A DNA stretch of 64,000 nt from Mesorhizobium sp. LSJC280B00 (GTDB taxonomy: Bacteria > Pseudomonadota > Alphaproteobacteria > Rhizobiales > Rhizobiaceae): NCBI RefSeq assembly GCF_000502835.1, contig NZ_AYVL01000001.1, positions 266,042-330,041 of the forward strand, given 5' to 3'. Positions 8,366-17,174 of this stretch are shown one piece after another. The notes below the pieces were generated by a model. It saw only the letters and a list, made by a program, of their open reading frames with translations. It was not told where the DNA came from and made no database searches. Positions within the stretch are counted from its first letter, which is position 1. Every line of letters begins with the position of its first letter. The translations under genes were made by a program, and so were the position numbers.

Positions 8366-11312
8366 GCAGCCGTTCTCCCTGCGGATCGATGAATACCGGC
8401 GAGACAACGCGGGCGCGAACCGTTTCGGCCTTCATCGGATAGATCGCCACGAGCTCGCTTCCTTCTGCCGCGACGTCGCCGGCAAGCAGGGCCAGCCCGA
8501 CATAATGGCCGCGTTCGGGGCTGAAGGTGACGGAGGTGACGCGACCGCGCCCATGGCCATGGGGTTTCTCATCCGGCAGGAACAGGATGGCGCCGCCGCG
8601 CAGGCGTTTTCCCTCTTCGATGCATTCCAGCCCGACCAGACGCTGCCGGTTGGGCGCCCGGAGGGCAGGGCGCCGTCGCAGGACGTCGCCGACGAAGCCG
8701 CTGCGCTTGCCGGCCATGCGGCCGAGGCCGAGATCGTCGAGCGTCGTGCGCCCATCGATCTCCGGTCCGGCGACATGGCCCTTTTCGACGCGCAGCGCGC
8801 CAAGCGCCTCGACACCGTAAGGCTTCAGGTCGAAGGGTCTGCCGGCTTCGAGCAAGCGGCTCCAGAGCTGTTCACCGGCAGTGGCGCCGACATAGACTTC
8901 GTAAGCGCGCTCGCCGGAATAACTGAGACGCAGGATGCGGAGCGCACGGCCCTCCCATTCGCTTTCGAGTAGTCCCATATGCGAAAGCGCCTCCTCGGAA
9001 ACGTCGAGAGCGGGAAACGCTGCATTCAGGATCGCGCGGCTGTTAGGCCCAGCAACCGACATCGCCGCCCATTCATCGCTGACCGAGGTAACGGCCACGC
9101 GCAAATCCGGCCAGGCCGTGTCGAGCAGGAATTCGAGACGCGACAGCACATCGGCGGCCTTGGCGGTCGAGGTGGTCATGAAGAACCGGTTTTCCGCCAG
9201 CCGCGTCGTGGTGCCGTCGTCGAAGACGATACCGTCGTCGCGCAGCATGACGCCGTAGCGGGCGCGGCCTATCGCCAGTTTGGCAAAGCCGTTGGCATAG
9301 ACGCGGTCGAGGAAGATTGCCGCATCCGGGCCCTGGACATCGATCTTGCCGAGCGTGGAGATGTCCATCAGGCCCGCCGCCTGACGTACGGTCCGCATTT
9401 CGGCGACGTAGGCCTCGTTCACGTTACGCCCCGACTGCCGGTAGAAATAGGGCCGCATCCAGAGCCCGACCTCGAGCATCTTGGCGCCGTTCGCCATGTG
9501 CCAATCGTGCATCGGCGTGCGGCGGATCGGCTTGAAATGATGGCCGATTGCGCGCCCGGCAAGCGCGCCGATCGCCACGGGCGTATAGGGCGGCCGAAAG
9601 GTCGTGGCGCCGGTCTCGGGGATTGTTGCCTTGCGCAGGGCGGCCATCGCGGCAAGTGCGGCAAAATTGCTGGTCTTGCCCTGGTCGGTGCCCATGCCGA
9701 GCGTGGTGTAGCGCTTCAGGTGCTCGACCGATTCATAGCCCTCACGATGGGCGAGCTCGATATCCCCGGTCGTCACGTCCATCTGGAAATCGACGAAGGC
9801 CTTTCCACGTCCAACGGAAGGGATCTCGCGAAGTGAACTCGTGGCGGTCTCGTCCAGATCGAGTTTCGACGGAGCGGGCACCGGCGCCGACTTGCCGCAG
9901 GAGGCTGCGGCCTCGCTACCGGCGCGATGACCGTCGTCGATGGCATCGGCCGTCGCATAGGTTCCCATCATCGCGCCGGCGCCGAACCGGCCGGCCGGAA
10001 ACGAACCCGGCACGAAGCCGTCGATGTCGTCGCGGTAGGTGGGCTTGCTCCCCAGGTGCGAGGTGAGATGCACAGTTGGCGACCAGCCGCCGGACACGCA
10101 GACCAGGTCACAGGCGGCCGAGGACTGGCCCTCCGGCCCGTTGAGCGTTACTTGCCTGACGGCATGGCCGCCGTGCAGGTCGACGATGCGCGTTGCGGCC
10201 CGCACCACCACGCCGAGCCGTGCGGCTTCCGCGGCAAGTGCTGCGGGCGGGACGGCGCGCAGATCGGCAACCGTCACCTCCGCGCCGGCTGCGGCATAGT
10301 CGAAGGCGGTGCGCCAGGCACCGTCATTGGTGGTGGCGACAATGATTTTCTTGCCCGGCAGGACGGCGAAACGGTTGAGATAGGTCCGGGCGGCCGAGGC
10401 AAGCATCACGCCGGGCCGGTCATTATTCGAGAACACGATCGGCCGCTCGATGGCGCCGGTGGCGAAAACAATCGAGCGGGCGCGCAGCATAGTGACCGTT
10501 TGGCGGGCCTCGCCATTCGGCTTCGGATCGGTTGGATCGCGCTGTTTGACCAGTCCAAGGACATTGCCGTCATAGCTGCCGAAAGCGGTCGTCCGCTTCA
10601 TCAGCGCGACGGTTTCGAAGCCCTCCAACTCGGCCTCGGCCTGCCTCAACCATCCAGCCGCTGCGCTGTCGGACGGTTCCGCCAGAAGCTGGCCGCCAAG
10701 CAGGAAATCCTGCTCGATCAGCGCAACCCGCGCCCCGACCGCGGCCGCTGCCCGCGCCGCCGACAATCCCGCCGGGCCGCCGCCGACAATGGCGACATCG
10801 GCGAAGGCATGACGAACCTCATAGCGGTCGGGATCCGGGCCGGTGCCGGCTCTACCCAGGCCGGCCGCCTTGCGGATGAAATGTTCGTAGAACATCCAGG
10901 CGCGGCGCGTCGGGCCCATGAAGGTCTTGTAGTAGAAGCCGGCGGACAGAAGCGGTGCCAACAGCCCGTTGACGCTTTGCACGTCGAAGGCAAGCGATGG
11001 CCAGCGGTTCTGACTCTCCACGACCATGCCGTCGGCGAGTTCCAGTGTCGCCGCCGGCAGGTTCGGCTCGCGCCTGCCGGCGCTCCCGAGCGTAACCAGC
11101 GCATTTGGCTCCTCGGGTCCGGCTGAAAAGATGCCGCGTGGACGATGATATTTGAAGCTGCGACCGACCAGGGTAACGCCGTTGGCGAGCAGCGCCGAGG
11201 CAAGCGTGTCGCCGCGATACCCAATCAGCTTGCGGCCGTCGAAGGTGAAATTGACCGGCACCTCGCGACGGATACGGCCACCCACTGGCAGGCGTTTGCG
11301 GTTCGAACTCAT
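8358..11312 (-). CDS. soxA: Sarcosine oxidase alpha subunit
   Basis: 984-residue alpha subunit. It has an N-terminal 2Fe-2S-ferredoxin-like fold region (RRGDTLASALLANG-type segment without the cysteine cluster), a dinucleotide-binding motif DVAIVGGGPAGLSAA at about residues 172-186, a pyridine-nucleotide-disulfide oxidoreductase region (VFATGAIERP), and a C-terminal glycine-cleavage T-like domain (PMHDWHMANGAKMLEVGLW onward) that binds tetrahydrofolate. Length and domain order match soxA. The ATG at 11312 overlaps the soxD stop (ATGA). A longer in-frame extension upstream runs through soxD and is rejected. Confidence 0.95.
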   Translation of the reverse strand: MSSNRKRLPVGGRIRREVPVNFTFDGRKLIGYRGDTLASALLANGVTLVGRSFKYHRPRGIFSAGPEEPNALVTLGSAGRREPNLPAATLELADGMVVESQNRWPSLAFDVQSVNGLLAPLLSAGFYYKTFMGPTRRAWMFYEHFIRKAAGLGRAGTGPDPDRYEVRHAFADVAIVGGGPAGLSAARAAAAVGARVALIEQDFLLGGQLLAEPSDSAAAGWLRQAEAELEGFETVALMKRTTAFGSYDGNVLGLVKQRDPTDPKPNGEARQTVTMLRARSIVFATGAIERPIVFSNNDRPGVMLASAARTYLNRFAVLPGKKIIVATTNDGAWRTAFDYAAAGAEVTVADLRAVPPAALAAEAARLGVVVRAATRIVDLHGGHAVRQVTLNGPEGQSSAACDLVCVSGGWSPTVHLTSHLGSKPTYRDDIDGFVPGSFPAGRFGAGAMMGTYATADAIDDGHRAGSEAAASCGKSAPVPAPSKLDLDETATSSLREIPSVGRGKAFVDFQMDVTTGDIELAHREGYESVEHLKRYTTLGMGTDQGKTSNFAALAAMAALRKATIPETGATTFRPPYTPVAIGALAGRAIGHHFKPIRRTPMHDWHMANGAKMLEVGLWMRPYFYRQSGRNVNEAYVAEMRTVRQAAGLMDISTLGKIDVQGPDAAIFLDRVYANGFAKLAIGRARYGVMLRDDGIVFDDGTTTRLAENRFFMTTSTAKAADVLSRLEFLLDTAWPDLRVAVTSVSDEWAAMSVAGPNSRAILNAAFPALDVSEEALSHMGLLESEWEGRALRILRLSYSGERAYEVYVGATAGEQLWSRLLEAGRPFDLKPYGVEALGALRVEKGHVAGPEIDGRTTLDDLGLGRMAGKRSGFVGDVLRRRPALRAPNRQRLVGLECIEEGKRLRGGAILFLPDEKPHGHGRGRVTSVTFSPERGHYVGLALLAGDVAAEGSELVAIYPMKAETVRARVVSPVFIDPQGERLHG

Positions 11313-11590
11313 GCCCGTTGTTTCCTGACAGTCGATTTCCTGGCGAAGTCGACGGATGCGATCGCGTGGTTGCGTGTGTCGCGTTCGACCACCATCCATT
11401 GGCGGCAGCCGGTCACGTGCTGCCAGAATTCGCGGTGCTGGCCGGCCGGGTTTGTCCTGATATAGACGTAACGATACCAGGCCTCTGGATCGGGATCGTC
11501 ATGGGCCGGACGCGTGACCGAGGCATCGCCGCCGTAGCGGAACTCGTCATGATCGCGCGGGCCGCAGCAGGGGCATTCGATGCGCAGCAT
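11309..11590 (-). CDS. soxD: Sarcosine oxidase delta subunit
   Basis: 93-residue delta subunit. The zinc site ECPCCGPRDHDEF is at the N-terminus and the conserved YVYIRTNPAGQHREFW and GCRQWM(V)VERDTR segments follow, exactly as in soxD. It starts at ATG 11590, 13 bp after the soxB stop, and its stop overlaps the soxA start by 4 bp. It binds zinc and stabilises the alpha-beta core. Confidence 0.93.
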   Translation of the reverse strand: MLRIECPCCGPRDHDEFRYGGDASVTRPAHDDPDPEAWYRYVYIRTNPAGQHREFWQHVTGCRQWMVVERDTRNHAIASVDFARKSTVRKQRA

Positions 11591-11603
11591 TTTGTCCCGC
11601 CTC

Positions 11604-12860
11604 CTATTGCAGCCAGGCGGAGGGGCCGGCGCCGGCCTCGTCGAGCGTGTGGCCGGTGCGGAAACGATCGAGCCCGTAGGCCGCGACCAAGGGATGCGGC
11701 TTGCCGGTGGCGATCGTGTGGGCGAAGCACCAGCCGGAAGCCGGCGTCGCCTTGAAGCCCCCATAGCACCAGCCGCCGTTGAGATAGAGGCCGTCGATCG
11801 GCGTCGGGCAGATGATCGGGCTGGCATCGGGCGTCATGTCCATGACGCCGCCCCAATGGCGCAGCAGGCGGACGCGCGAAATGCACGGCATCAATGCAAT
11901 CGCCGCCTCCGCCACCTCGCGCACGACGCCGAGATTGCCGCGCTGGGCGTATGAATTGTAGCCGTCGAGATTGCCGCCGAAGACCAACCCGCCCTTGTCG
12001 GACTGGCTGACGTAGAAATGGTCGGCGCCGTAAGCGACGACGTGATCTACCAGCGGCTTCAGCGGTTCGGTGACAAAGGCTTGCAGGACGTGGCTTTCGA
12101 TCGGCAGTTCAAGGCCGGCCTTGACACCGAGCACGGATGTATGACCGGCAACAGCGAGGCCGACCTTGCCGGCGCCGATCCGGCCTTTCGTCGTTTCGAC
12201 GCCGACGATACTGTCGCGGTCGCGGAGGAAGCCGGTCACTTCGCAGTTCTGGATGATGTCGACGGCATGGCCGTCGGCGGCGCGCGCATAGCCCCAGGCG
12301 ACGGCGTCGTGGCGCGCCGTGCCCGCCCGGCCCTGGAAGATAGCGCCATGGATCGGGAAGCGGGCGGTGTCGGAAAAGTCGAGATAAGGCACCAGCCGGC
12401 GCACGTCTTCTCGGTCGAGGATATCGGCATCGATGCCGTTCAGCCGCATGACATTGGCGCGGTGGCTGAAGCCGTCGAGCTGATCGGCCGAATGCGCTGT
12501 GACGAGCTGGCCGCGCTGCGAGAACATGACGTTGAAATTCAGCGCCCGCGACATGCCCTCCCAAAGCTTCATCGAGAATTCGTAGAACTGGGTGTTGCCG
12601 TCGAGCAGGTAGTTGGAGCGGATGACGGTAGTGTTGCGGCCGACATTGCCGCCGCCGACATAGCCCTTTTCGAGCACCGCGACGTTGCGGATGCCGTGGT
12701 TCTCGGCAAGGTAGAAGGCGGTGGCGAGGCCGTGTCCACCGCCGCCGATGACGATCACGTCATAGGACGGTTTTGGCTCCGCCGCACGCCAGGCGCGCTG
12801 CCAATTCTTCTGGCCGGACAGCGCGTTGCGTAAGATCGAAAATGCCGAGTAGCGCGCCAT
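11604..12860 (-). CDS. soxB: Sarcosine oxidase beta subunit
   Basis: 418-residue FAD/FMN flavoprotein subunit that carries out sarcosine oxidation. The FAD motif VIVIGGGGHGLATAFYLAE lies at about residues 36-54. The region PIHGAIFQGRAGTARHDAVAWG (about 169-190) contains the histidine to which FMN is covalently attached in characterised enzymes. A family-typical N-terminus (MARYSAFSILRNALSG) fixes the start at ATG 12860. Only 10 bp separate it from the upstream M24 gene, indicating co-transcription. Confidence 0.95.
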   Translation of the reverse strand: MARYSAFSILRNALSGQKNWQRAWRAAEPKPSYDVIVIGGGGHGLATAFYLAENHGIRNVAVLEKGYVGGGNVGRNTTVIRSNYLLDGNTQFYEFSMKLWEGMSRALNFNVMFSQRGQLVTAHSADQLDGFSHRANVMRLNGIDADILDREDVRRLVPYLDFSDTARFPIHGAIFQGRAGTARHDAVAWGYARAADGHAVDIIQNCEVTGFLRDRDSIVGVETTKGRIGAGKVGLAVAGHTSVLGVKAGLELPIESHVLQAFVTEPLKPLVDHVVAYGADHFYVSQSDKGGLVFGGNLDGYNSYAQRGNLGVVREVAEAAIALMPCISRVRLLRHWGGVMDMTPDASPIICPTPIDGLYLNGGWCYGGFKATPASGWCFAHTIATGKPHPLVAAYGLDRFRTGHTLDEAGAGPSAWLQ

Positions 12861-12870
12861 GTGTGCAGGC

Positions 12871-14019
12871 CTATCGAACGATCGGGCCGGCCGGCGTGCG
12901 GGTAAGCACTTCGGCGCCCGCATCGGTCAACAGCACCGTGTTGGAAACGAAGTCATCGCCGCGACCGGTGCCCATCAGCCATGACAGGATGTGGAAGCTC
13001 ATCCCGGTCTCGATCTCGAGGTCGGAATCGTGCTTTAAGCCGGTCACCGAATTTCCGCCGGTCCATGATGGCGGCTGGCCGGCGCCGACAAGATAACCGC
13101 AGTGATGGCGGCGATAGTGGGAAAGACCGGCCGCGTCGGCGACAGCCTGCCAGGCGGCGTAGACATCGCGCGCCTTGGCGCCCGGCCGCAGCGCCTCGAC
13201 GACAGCGTTGAACGCCTTGGCGGTCACTTCCGCCATTGCGGCGTCTTCGTCGCTGATGTGGCCGATGCGAACGAGCCGGCCGAGCGGGGCGTGGTAGCGT
13301 GAGATGCACCCGGACAATTCGACAAAGACCGGCTCGCCCTTGCGGTAGATCCCGTCGCCCCAGGTCGTGTGTTCTTCACCCAGGCGCGCGGCCGGGCGGA
13401 TGAACGGTCCGAAGCCCGGCGCATGACCGCCGGCGCGGATCATTGCCGCAACACATTGGGCGGCGACCTCCTGTTCGGAAGCGCCATCCGAGATCGCGGC
13501 GATCGCGGCACCGGCACCGGCGTCCGTCACCTTTGCGGCCCGCCGCATCAGCACTTGTTCGTCGGCGCTCTTCACCCGCCGCATCTTGTCGATCAGACCG
13601 GAGACATCGCTCCACTTGGCATCGGCTTGCATCTGGAGTGCCACGGCAAGTCCATGGCTAAGGCCGGCCGTCCAGTATTCGAGACCGATCCGCTTGCCGG
13701 ACAGGCCGAGCTCCGCAAGCACCCGCGCGGCAAGGTCGGCCGCCGTTTCGCTGTCGGAGTGACCACGGAATTCCGCTGCCTTTACCTGCTTCTCGATCGT
13801 CACCATTTCCATCGAGCGGGTGACCAGGACAGGTTTTCCCTGGAGCGGGACGATCAGCAGGTGAGGGGCAAAATACCCCCAGTGATCGAGCCCGGTGAGA
13901 TAGAAGACGTTCTCCGGCGAGGCGAAGACCGCCCCGTCGAGCTCGCGCTCGGCTAGAGCAGTGCGGACCTTGGCAAGGCGGCCAGCGATTTCGGCTTCGG
14001 AAAACGGATTGCGGTCCAT
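12871..14019 (-). CDS. M24-fold hydrolase lacking the metal ligands (creatinase / ectoine-hydrolase type), copy 1
   Basis: 382-residue pita-bread protein. An N-terminal creatinase-like domain (AVFASPENVFYLTGLDHWGYF) is followed by the catalytic M24 domain. In true M24 aminopeptidases the motif here is Asp-x(10)-Asp; this protein has VELSGCISRYHAPLGR, so both aspartates are replaced. The His region (HHCGYLVGAGQPPSWTGG) and LEIETGMSFHIL remain. This pattern is known for metal-independent relatives such as creatinase and ectoine hydrolase DoeA/EutD. Start ATG 14019 follows GGACGCCCG and gives the natural MDRNPFSEAEIAGRL. It is encoded immediately before soxB, so a product that feeds sarcosine oxidase is plausible. 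Confidence 0.82.
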   Translation of the reverse strand: MDRNPFSEAEIAGRLAKVRTALAERELDGAVFASPENVFYLTGLDHWGYFAPHLLIVPLQGKPVLVTRSMEMVTIEKQVKAAEFRGHSDSETAADLAARVLAELGLSGKRIGLEYWTAGLSHGLAVALQMQADAKWSDVSGLIDKMRRVKSADEQVLMRRAAKVTDAGAGAAIAAISDGASEQEVAAQCVAAMIRAGGHAPGFGPFIRPAARLGEEHTTWGDGIYRKGEPVFVELSGCISRYHAPLGRLVRIGHISDEDAAMAEVTAKAFNAVVEALRPGAKARDVYAAWQAVADAAGLSHYRRHHCGYLVGAGQPPSWTGGNSVTGLKHDSDLEIETGMSFHILSWLMGTGRGDDFVSNTVLLTDAGAEVLTRTPAGPIVR

Positions 14020-14093
14020 CGGGCGTCCTCGTGCTTGTTGCCGGCTTGCTGGCGGGCATGGTCTTTTCGGCAGCCGGTTTCCCGGCCGCCATG

Positions 14094-15284
14094 TCAGTCG
14101 ATGACGACGAGTTCGCGCGCCACGTCGCAGAGGCGTTCGCCGCCGCGATCCGTGACGACGAAGGATTCCGAGATGGCGATGCCGAAATCGTCGAGCCAAA
14201 CGCCGGCCATGAAATGGAAGCACATCCCGGGCTGCATCTCGGTGGTGTCGCCGGGACGAAGGCTTGCGGTGCGTTCACCCCAATCGGGCGGATAGGCGAG
14301 CCCGACCGGATAGCCGACGCGGCTTTCCTTCTTCAGCCCGTTCCTCTGCAGCACTGCCTGCCAGGCGGCTTCCACCTCCTCGGCGGTGTTGCCGGGGCGC
14401 GCCTTCTCGAGGCCAGCGTCGACGCCCTCGACGATCGCCTTGGCCATGTCGAGGATGGCTTGCGGCGGCTGGCCAAAATGCACCGTCCGGGTCAGGGCCG
14501 CATGATAGCGGCGCCGCACGCCGGCGATCTCCAGAATGGCGAGGCCGCTGTCCGGCAGCGGCGCGTCGGACCACGTCAGATGCGGCGTGCTGGTGCCCTC
14601 GCCAACGGGCATCAGCGGACAGATCGCGGCATAGTCGCCGCCCGCTCCGGGCACGCCCATGATCTGCGCGTGATAGATTTCGGCAATGACATGGTTCTGA
14701 GGCACACCGGGCCGCATTTTCTCGATGGCGCGGTTCATGGCATGCGTGCAGATCGCACCCGCCTCGCGGATCAGCACCATCTCGGCTTCGGATTTGACCA
14801 GCCGCGCCCAGTTAACGAGATCGTGGTTGTTGGCGAAGTGCGCGTCGGGCAGCCCTTGGACCAGATGGGCGTGGCAGCGCGCCGTATAATAATGCGCGTC
14901 CATCTCGACGCCGATGCGGGCCTTTCCCCAACCACGCGACCGGATCAGTTGGGCGAGTTCGTCATAAGGGTGTTCGACGGGCTGCTGCACCAGCCGTTCC
15001 GAGAACGGCACGATGTTTTTCTCCGGGAGGCCGGTGGTTAGGCGTGCGCTCTTGGCATCCTGCGCCCTGCCGAACCAGATCGGCCGGTCTTCCTCCAGAT
15101 GGACGAGCACGCACTGCGGAACGTAGAACGACCATCCATCATAGCCGGTCAGCCAGCACATGTTGGCGGGATCCTGACAAACGATGAGATCGAAGCCGGC
15201 TTTTTGCATGCGTGTCTTCACGCCGGCGAGGCGCTGCCCATACTCCGCTTGCGTGAATGTCCCGAAGCCGTTCGCGGTCGCCAC
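14094..15284 (-). CDS. M24-fold hydrolase, ectoine-hydrolase (DoeA/EutD)-like, copy 2
   Basis: 396-residue protein, first gene of the minus-strand operon. Segments DPANMCWLTGYDGWSFYVPQ, RVGYPVGLAYPPDWGERT and MQPGMCFHFMAGVWLDDFG are very close in wording to ectoine hydrolases of the DoeA/EutD family, whose partners in Sinorhizobium are the EhuABCD transporter. The metal aspartates are again absent (ILEIAGVRRRYHAALTRT). A GTG at 15284 with AGGCAGGA 7-14 nt upstream is chosen as start; a TTG at 15362 is less supported. Diverges from copy 1 enough to suggest a different substrate or step. Ectoine-pathway partners EutA/B/C/E are not present nearby, so true ectoine use is doubtful. Confidence 0.82.
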   Translation of the reverse strand: MATANGFGTFTQAEYGQRLAGVKTRMQKAGFDLIVCQDPANMCWLTGYDGWSFYVPQCVLVHLEEDRPIWFGRAQDAKSARLTTGLPEKNIVPFSERLVQQPVEHPYDELAQLIRSRGWGKARIGVEMDAHYYTARCHAHLVQGLPDAHFANNHDLVNWARLVKSEAEMVLIREAGAICTHAMNRAIEKMRPGVPQNHVIAEIYHAQIMGVPGAGGDYAAICPLMPVGEGTSTPHLTWSDAPLPDSGLAILEIAGVRRRYHAALTRTVHFGQPPQAILDMAKAIVEGVDAGLEKARPGNTAEEVEAAWQAVLQRNGLKKESRVGYPVGLAYPPDWGERTASLRPGDTTEMQPGMCFHFMAGVWLDDFGIAISESFVVTDRGGERLCDVARELVVID

Positions 15285-15521
15285 CGAAATCCTGCCTTCC
15301 AGGTACGCCGTTTGCCTTTTGTAAATGGCAACTAGGCCAAATTGTGCACAACTCGACGTCAATTTGCTGGCTAACTGCGAATTATCGCCGAATTTTCATG
15401 GTTTCTATATCTCTGCTTGCGAAATGTCTAGGGCAGTTGTATACGTCTGATCTAGCAGGCGTCGACCTCGAAGAAGGCCGCGCCCTGGGAACCATCCACA
15501 GTTGTCCAATGGGAGAAAAGC
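15285..15521. promoter_or_regulatory. Divergent control region between the sox/M24 operon and the ABC transporter operon
   Basis: 237 bp that must hold the promoters of both divergent operons. Two short palindromes stand out: TTGTGCACAA at 15342-15351 (perfect 10 bp) and TTGTATAC at 15437-15444 (core GTATAC). Both fit the TTGT-n-AC style of operators used by FCD-type GntR proteins, and a GntR/FCD gene ends the transporter operon. The role is inferred. Confidence 0.55.
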
Positions 15522-16391
15522 ATGCTCAAATCATCGATATCGCGCCGTATGGTCGTGAAGGCGGCTGCCTGCATCGCGCTCGCCGCGACGTCATTGACGT
15601 CGTTGTCCGCTCACGCGGAAACCACCCTCGAACGGGCCAAGAAGGACGGCTACATCCGCGTCGGTTTCGCCAACGAGGCGCCGTTCGGTTACGCCACGCC
15701 AGACGGCAAGCTGACCGGCGAGGCCCCTGAAGTCGCCAAGGCGGTGCTCGCCAAGATGGGCATACCGCAGGTCGACGGTGTTTTGACCGAATTCGGCTCG
15801 CTCATTCCGGGTCTCAAGGCCGGCCGCTTCGACATCATCGCCGCCGGCATGTTCATCACTCCGAAGCGCTGCGCCGAGATCAACTACTCCGAGCCGTCCT
15901 ACGGCATCGGCGAGGCTATGCTGGTGGCAAAAGGCAATCCGAAAGGCATCAAGGATTTTTCCAGCATCAAGGACAATCCGGATCTCAAGCTTGCCGTGAT
16001 GGCCGGCGCCGTCGAAGGCGGCTTCGCCAAGGAAGCGGGCGTTGCCGGCGGGCAGATCGTCTCCTTGCCCGACCAGTCAAGCCTGGTCGCCGCCGTCCAG
16101 TCGGGCCGCGCCGATGCAGCCGCGCTGACCGCTCTTTCGATCGCCGACATGGCCAAGAAAGCCGACGGCGTCGAATCGACCAAGCCCTTCGGCGAGGTCG
16201 CCGGCAAATCGGTAAAAGGTCATGGCGGCTTCGGCTTCCGCAAGGAAGACACCGACCTGCAGGAGGCTTTCAACGCCGAGCTGAAGAAGTTCCTCGGTTC
16301 GCCGGAGCATATCGCGCTGGTCGAGCCACTCGGCTTCGGCAAGGATTATCTCCCCAACAAGACCACCGCAGAGCTCTGCGCTGGCAAATAG
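15522..16391 (+). CDS. EhuB-like amino-acid-type ABC transporter substrate-binding protein
   Basis: 289-residue periplasmic binding protein of family 3. The body resembles EhuB, the ectoine/hydroxyectoine binder: GYIRVGFANEAPFGYATPDG, LTEFGSLIPGLKAGRFDIIAAGMFITPKRC, YSEPSYGIGEA, and the C-terminal EPLGFGKDYLP. The N-terminus MLKSSISRRMVVKAAACIAL contains SRRMVVK, close to a twin-arginine (Tat) signal, with cleavage expected after SAHA. GGGAG precedes the ATG. It is the first gene of a four-gene importer and is followed by a strong hairpin. The ligand is likely a small zwitterionic N-compound. Confidence 0.88.
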   Translation: MLKSSISRRMVVKAAACIALAATSLTSLSAHAETTLERAKKDGYIRVGFANEAPFGYATPDGKLTGEAPEVAKAVLAKMGIPQVDGVLTEFGSLIPGLKAGRFDIIAAGMFITPKRCAEINYSEPSYGIGEAMLVAKGNPKGIKDFSSIKDNPDLKLAVMAGAVEGGFAKEAGVAGGQIVSLPDQSSLVAAVQSGRADAAALTALSIADMAKKADGVESTKPFGEVAGKSVKGHGGFGFRKEDTDLQEAFNAELKKFLGSPEHIALVEPLGFGKDYLPNKTTAELCAGK

Positions 16392-16404
16392 GTTCCCAAC
16401 TGCT

Positions 16405-16430
16405 GGCGGCGCGAAAGCGCCGCCCTTTTT
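16405..16430 (+). terminator. Hairpin with T-run after the EhuB-like gene (attenuator)
   Basis: Perfect 8-bp stem GGCGGCGC / GCGCCGCC closed by a GAAA tetraloop and followed by CTTTTT. It has full intrinsic-terminator form, yet the permease gene starts only 16 bp later on the same strand. It probably lets a fraction of transcripts through, giving excess binding protein. Confidence 0.8.
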
Positions 16431-16445
16431 CCTTGGGGGAATCGC

Positions 16446-17174
16446 ATGGGTATCCGTACGCTCGTTGCCATGCTGGTCATCGCGCTTGTCGTGATCGGTG
16501 CCTTGGCAACACAGGAATCATATCAAGTGTTTATGCCGGGGCTGCTGCAAGGCGCGGTCCTGACAATCGAGATCGCCGTCCTCGGCAGCCTGCTGGCAAT
16601 TGTCATGGGCGTGCTTGCGGCACTTGCAAGGATGTACGGCCCGACGCCGCTCAGATGGCTGGCCACGGTTTACGTCGAGATCTTCCGCGGAACGTCGGCA
16701 CTGGTGCAATTGTTCTGGCTGTTTTTCGTGCTCCCGCAATTCGGCGTCACGATCAACGCGTTCGTGGTGGCGGTGCTCGCGCTCGGCCTGAATGTCGGCG
16801 CCTATGGATCGGAGTGCGTGCGCGGCGCGATCCTGTCCGTCGCCCGCGGGCAGTGGGAAGCGTGTACGGCATTGAACATGAGCCGCCCGCAGATGTTGCG
16901 TCGGATCATCCTGCCGCAGGCCTTTGTCGCGATGATCCCACCCTGGGGCAATCTGTTCATCGAGCTTCTGAAATCGACGGCGCTGGTCTCGCTGATCACG
17001 CTTTCGGATCTCGCCTTCAAGGCGCAGCAAATGAACCAGAACACGTTCAAGACCATTCCGATCTTCACCCTCGTTCTTTTGATGTACCTGGCAATGTCGC
17101 TGGTTGTGACCATCGGCATGCGGCTTCTTGAAAGGCGGGCGTCGCTCGGACTGGCGCGGGGGAAGGCGGCATGA
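16446..17174 (+). CDS. Amino-acid-type ABC transporter permease (EhuC-like)
   Basis: 242-residue HisM-type inner-membrane permease. About five hydrophobic helices, the family EAA-type loop (GAYGSECVRGAILSVARGQWEACTALNM) and the start motif (YVEIFRGTSALVQLFWLFFVLPQFG) are clear. The ATG at 16446 has GGGGGA upstream. Its stop overlaps the second permease start (ATGA), so both subunits are made in equal amounts. Confidence 0.9.
   Translation: MGIRTLVAMLVIALVVIGALATQESYQVFMPGLLQGAVLTIEIAVLGSLLAIVMGVLAALARMYGPTPLRWLATVYVEIFRGTSALVQLFWLFFVLPQFGVTINAFVVAVLALGLNVGAYGSECVRGAILSVARGQWEACTALNMSRPQMLRRIILPQAFVAMIPPWGNLFIELLKSTALVSLITLSDLAFKAQQMNQNTFKTIPIFTLVLLMYLAMSLVVTIGMRLLERRASLGLARGKAA

Noticed and set aside
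9927-11126. 399-residue plus-strand frame opposite soxA
   Set aside because: Antisense shadow of a high-GC gene; no family wording, and soxA is certain.
14031-15041. 336-residue plus-strand frame opposite the M24 gene
   Set aside because: Antisense shadow caused by GC-rich codon bias.
14094-15284. Calling this a true ectoine hydrolase and the transporter EhuABCD
   Set aside because: Wording is close, but eutA/B/C/E and doeB-type partners are absent and sarcosine oxidase genes are present instead.
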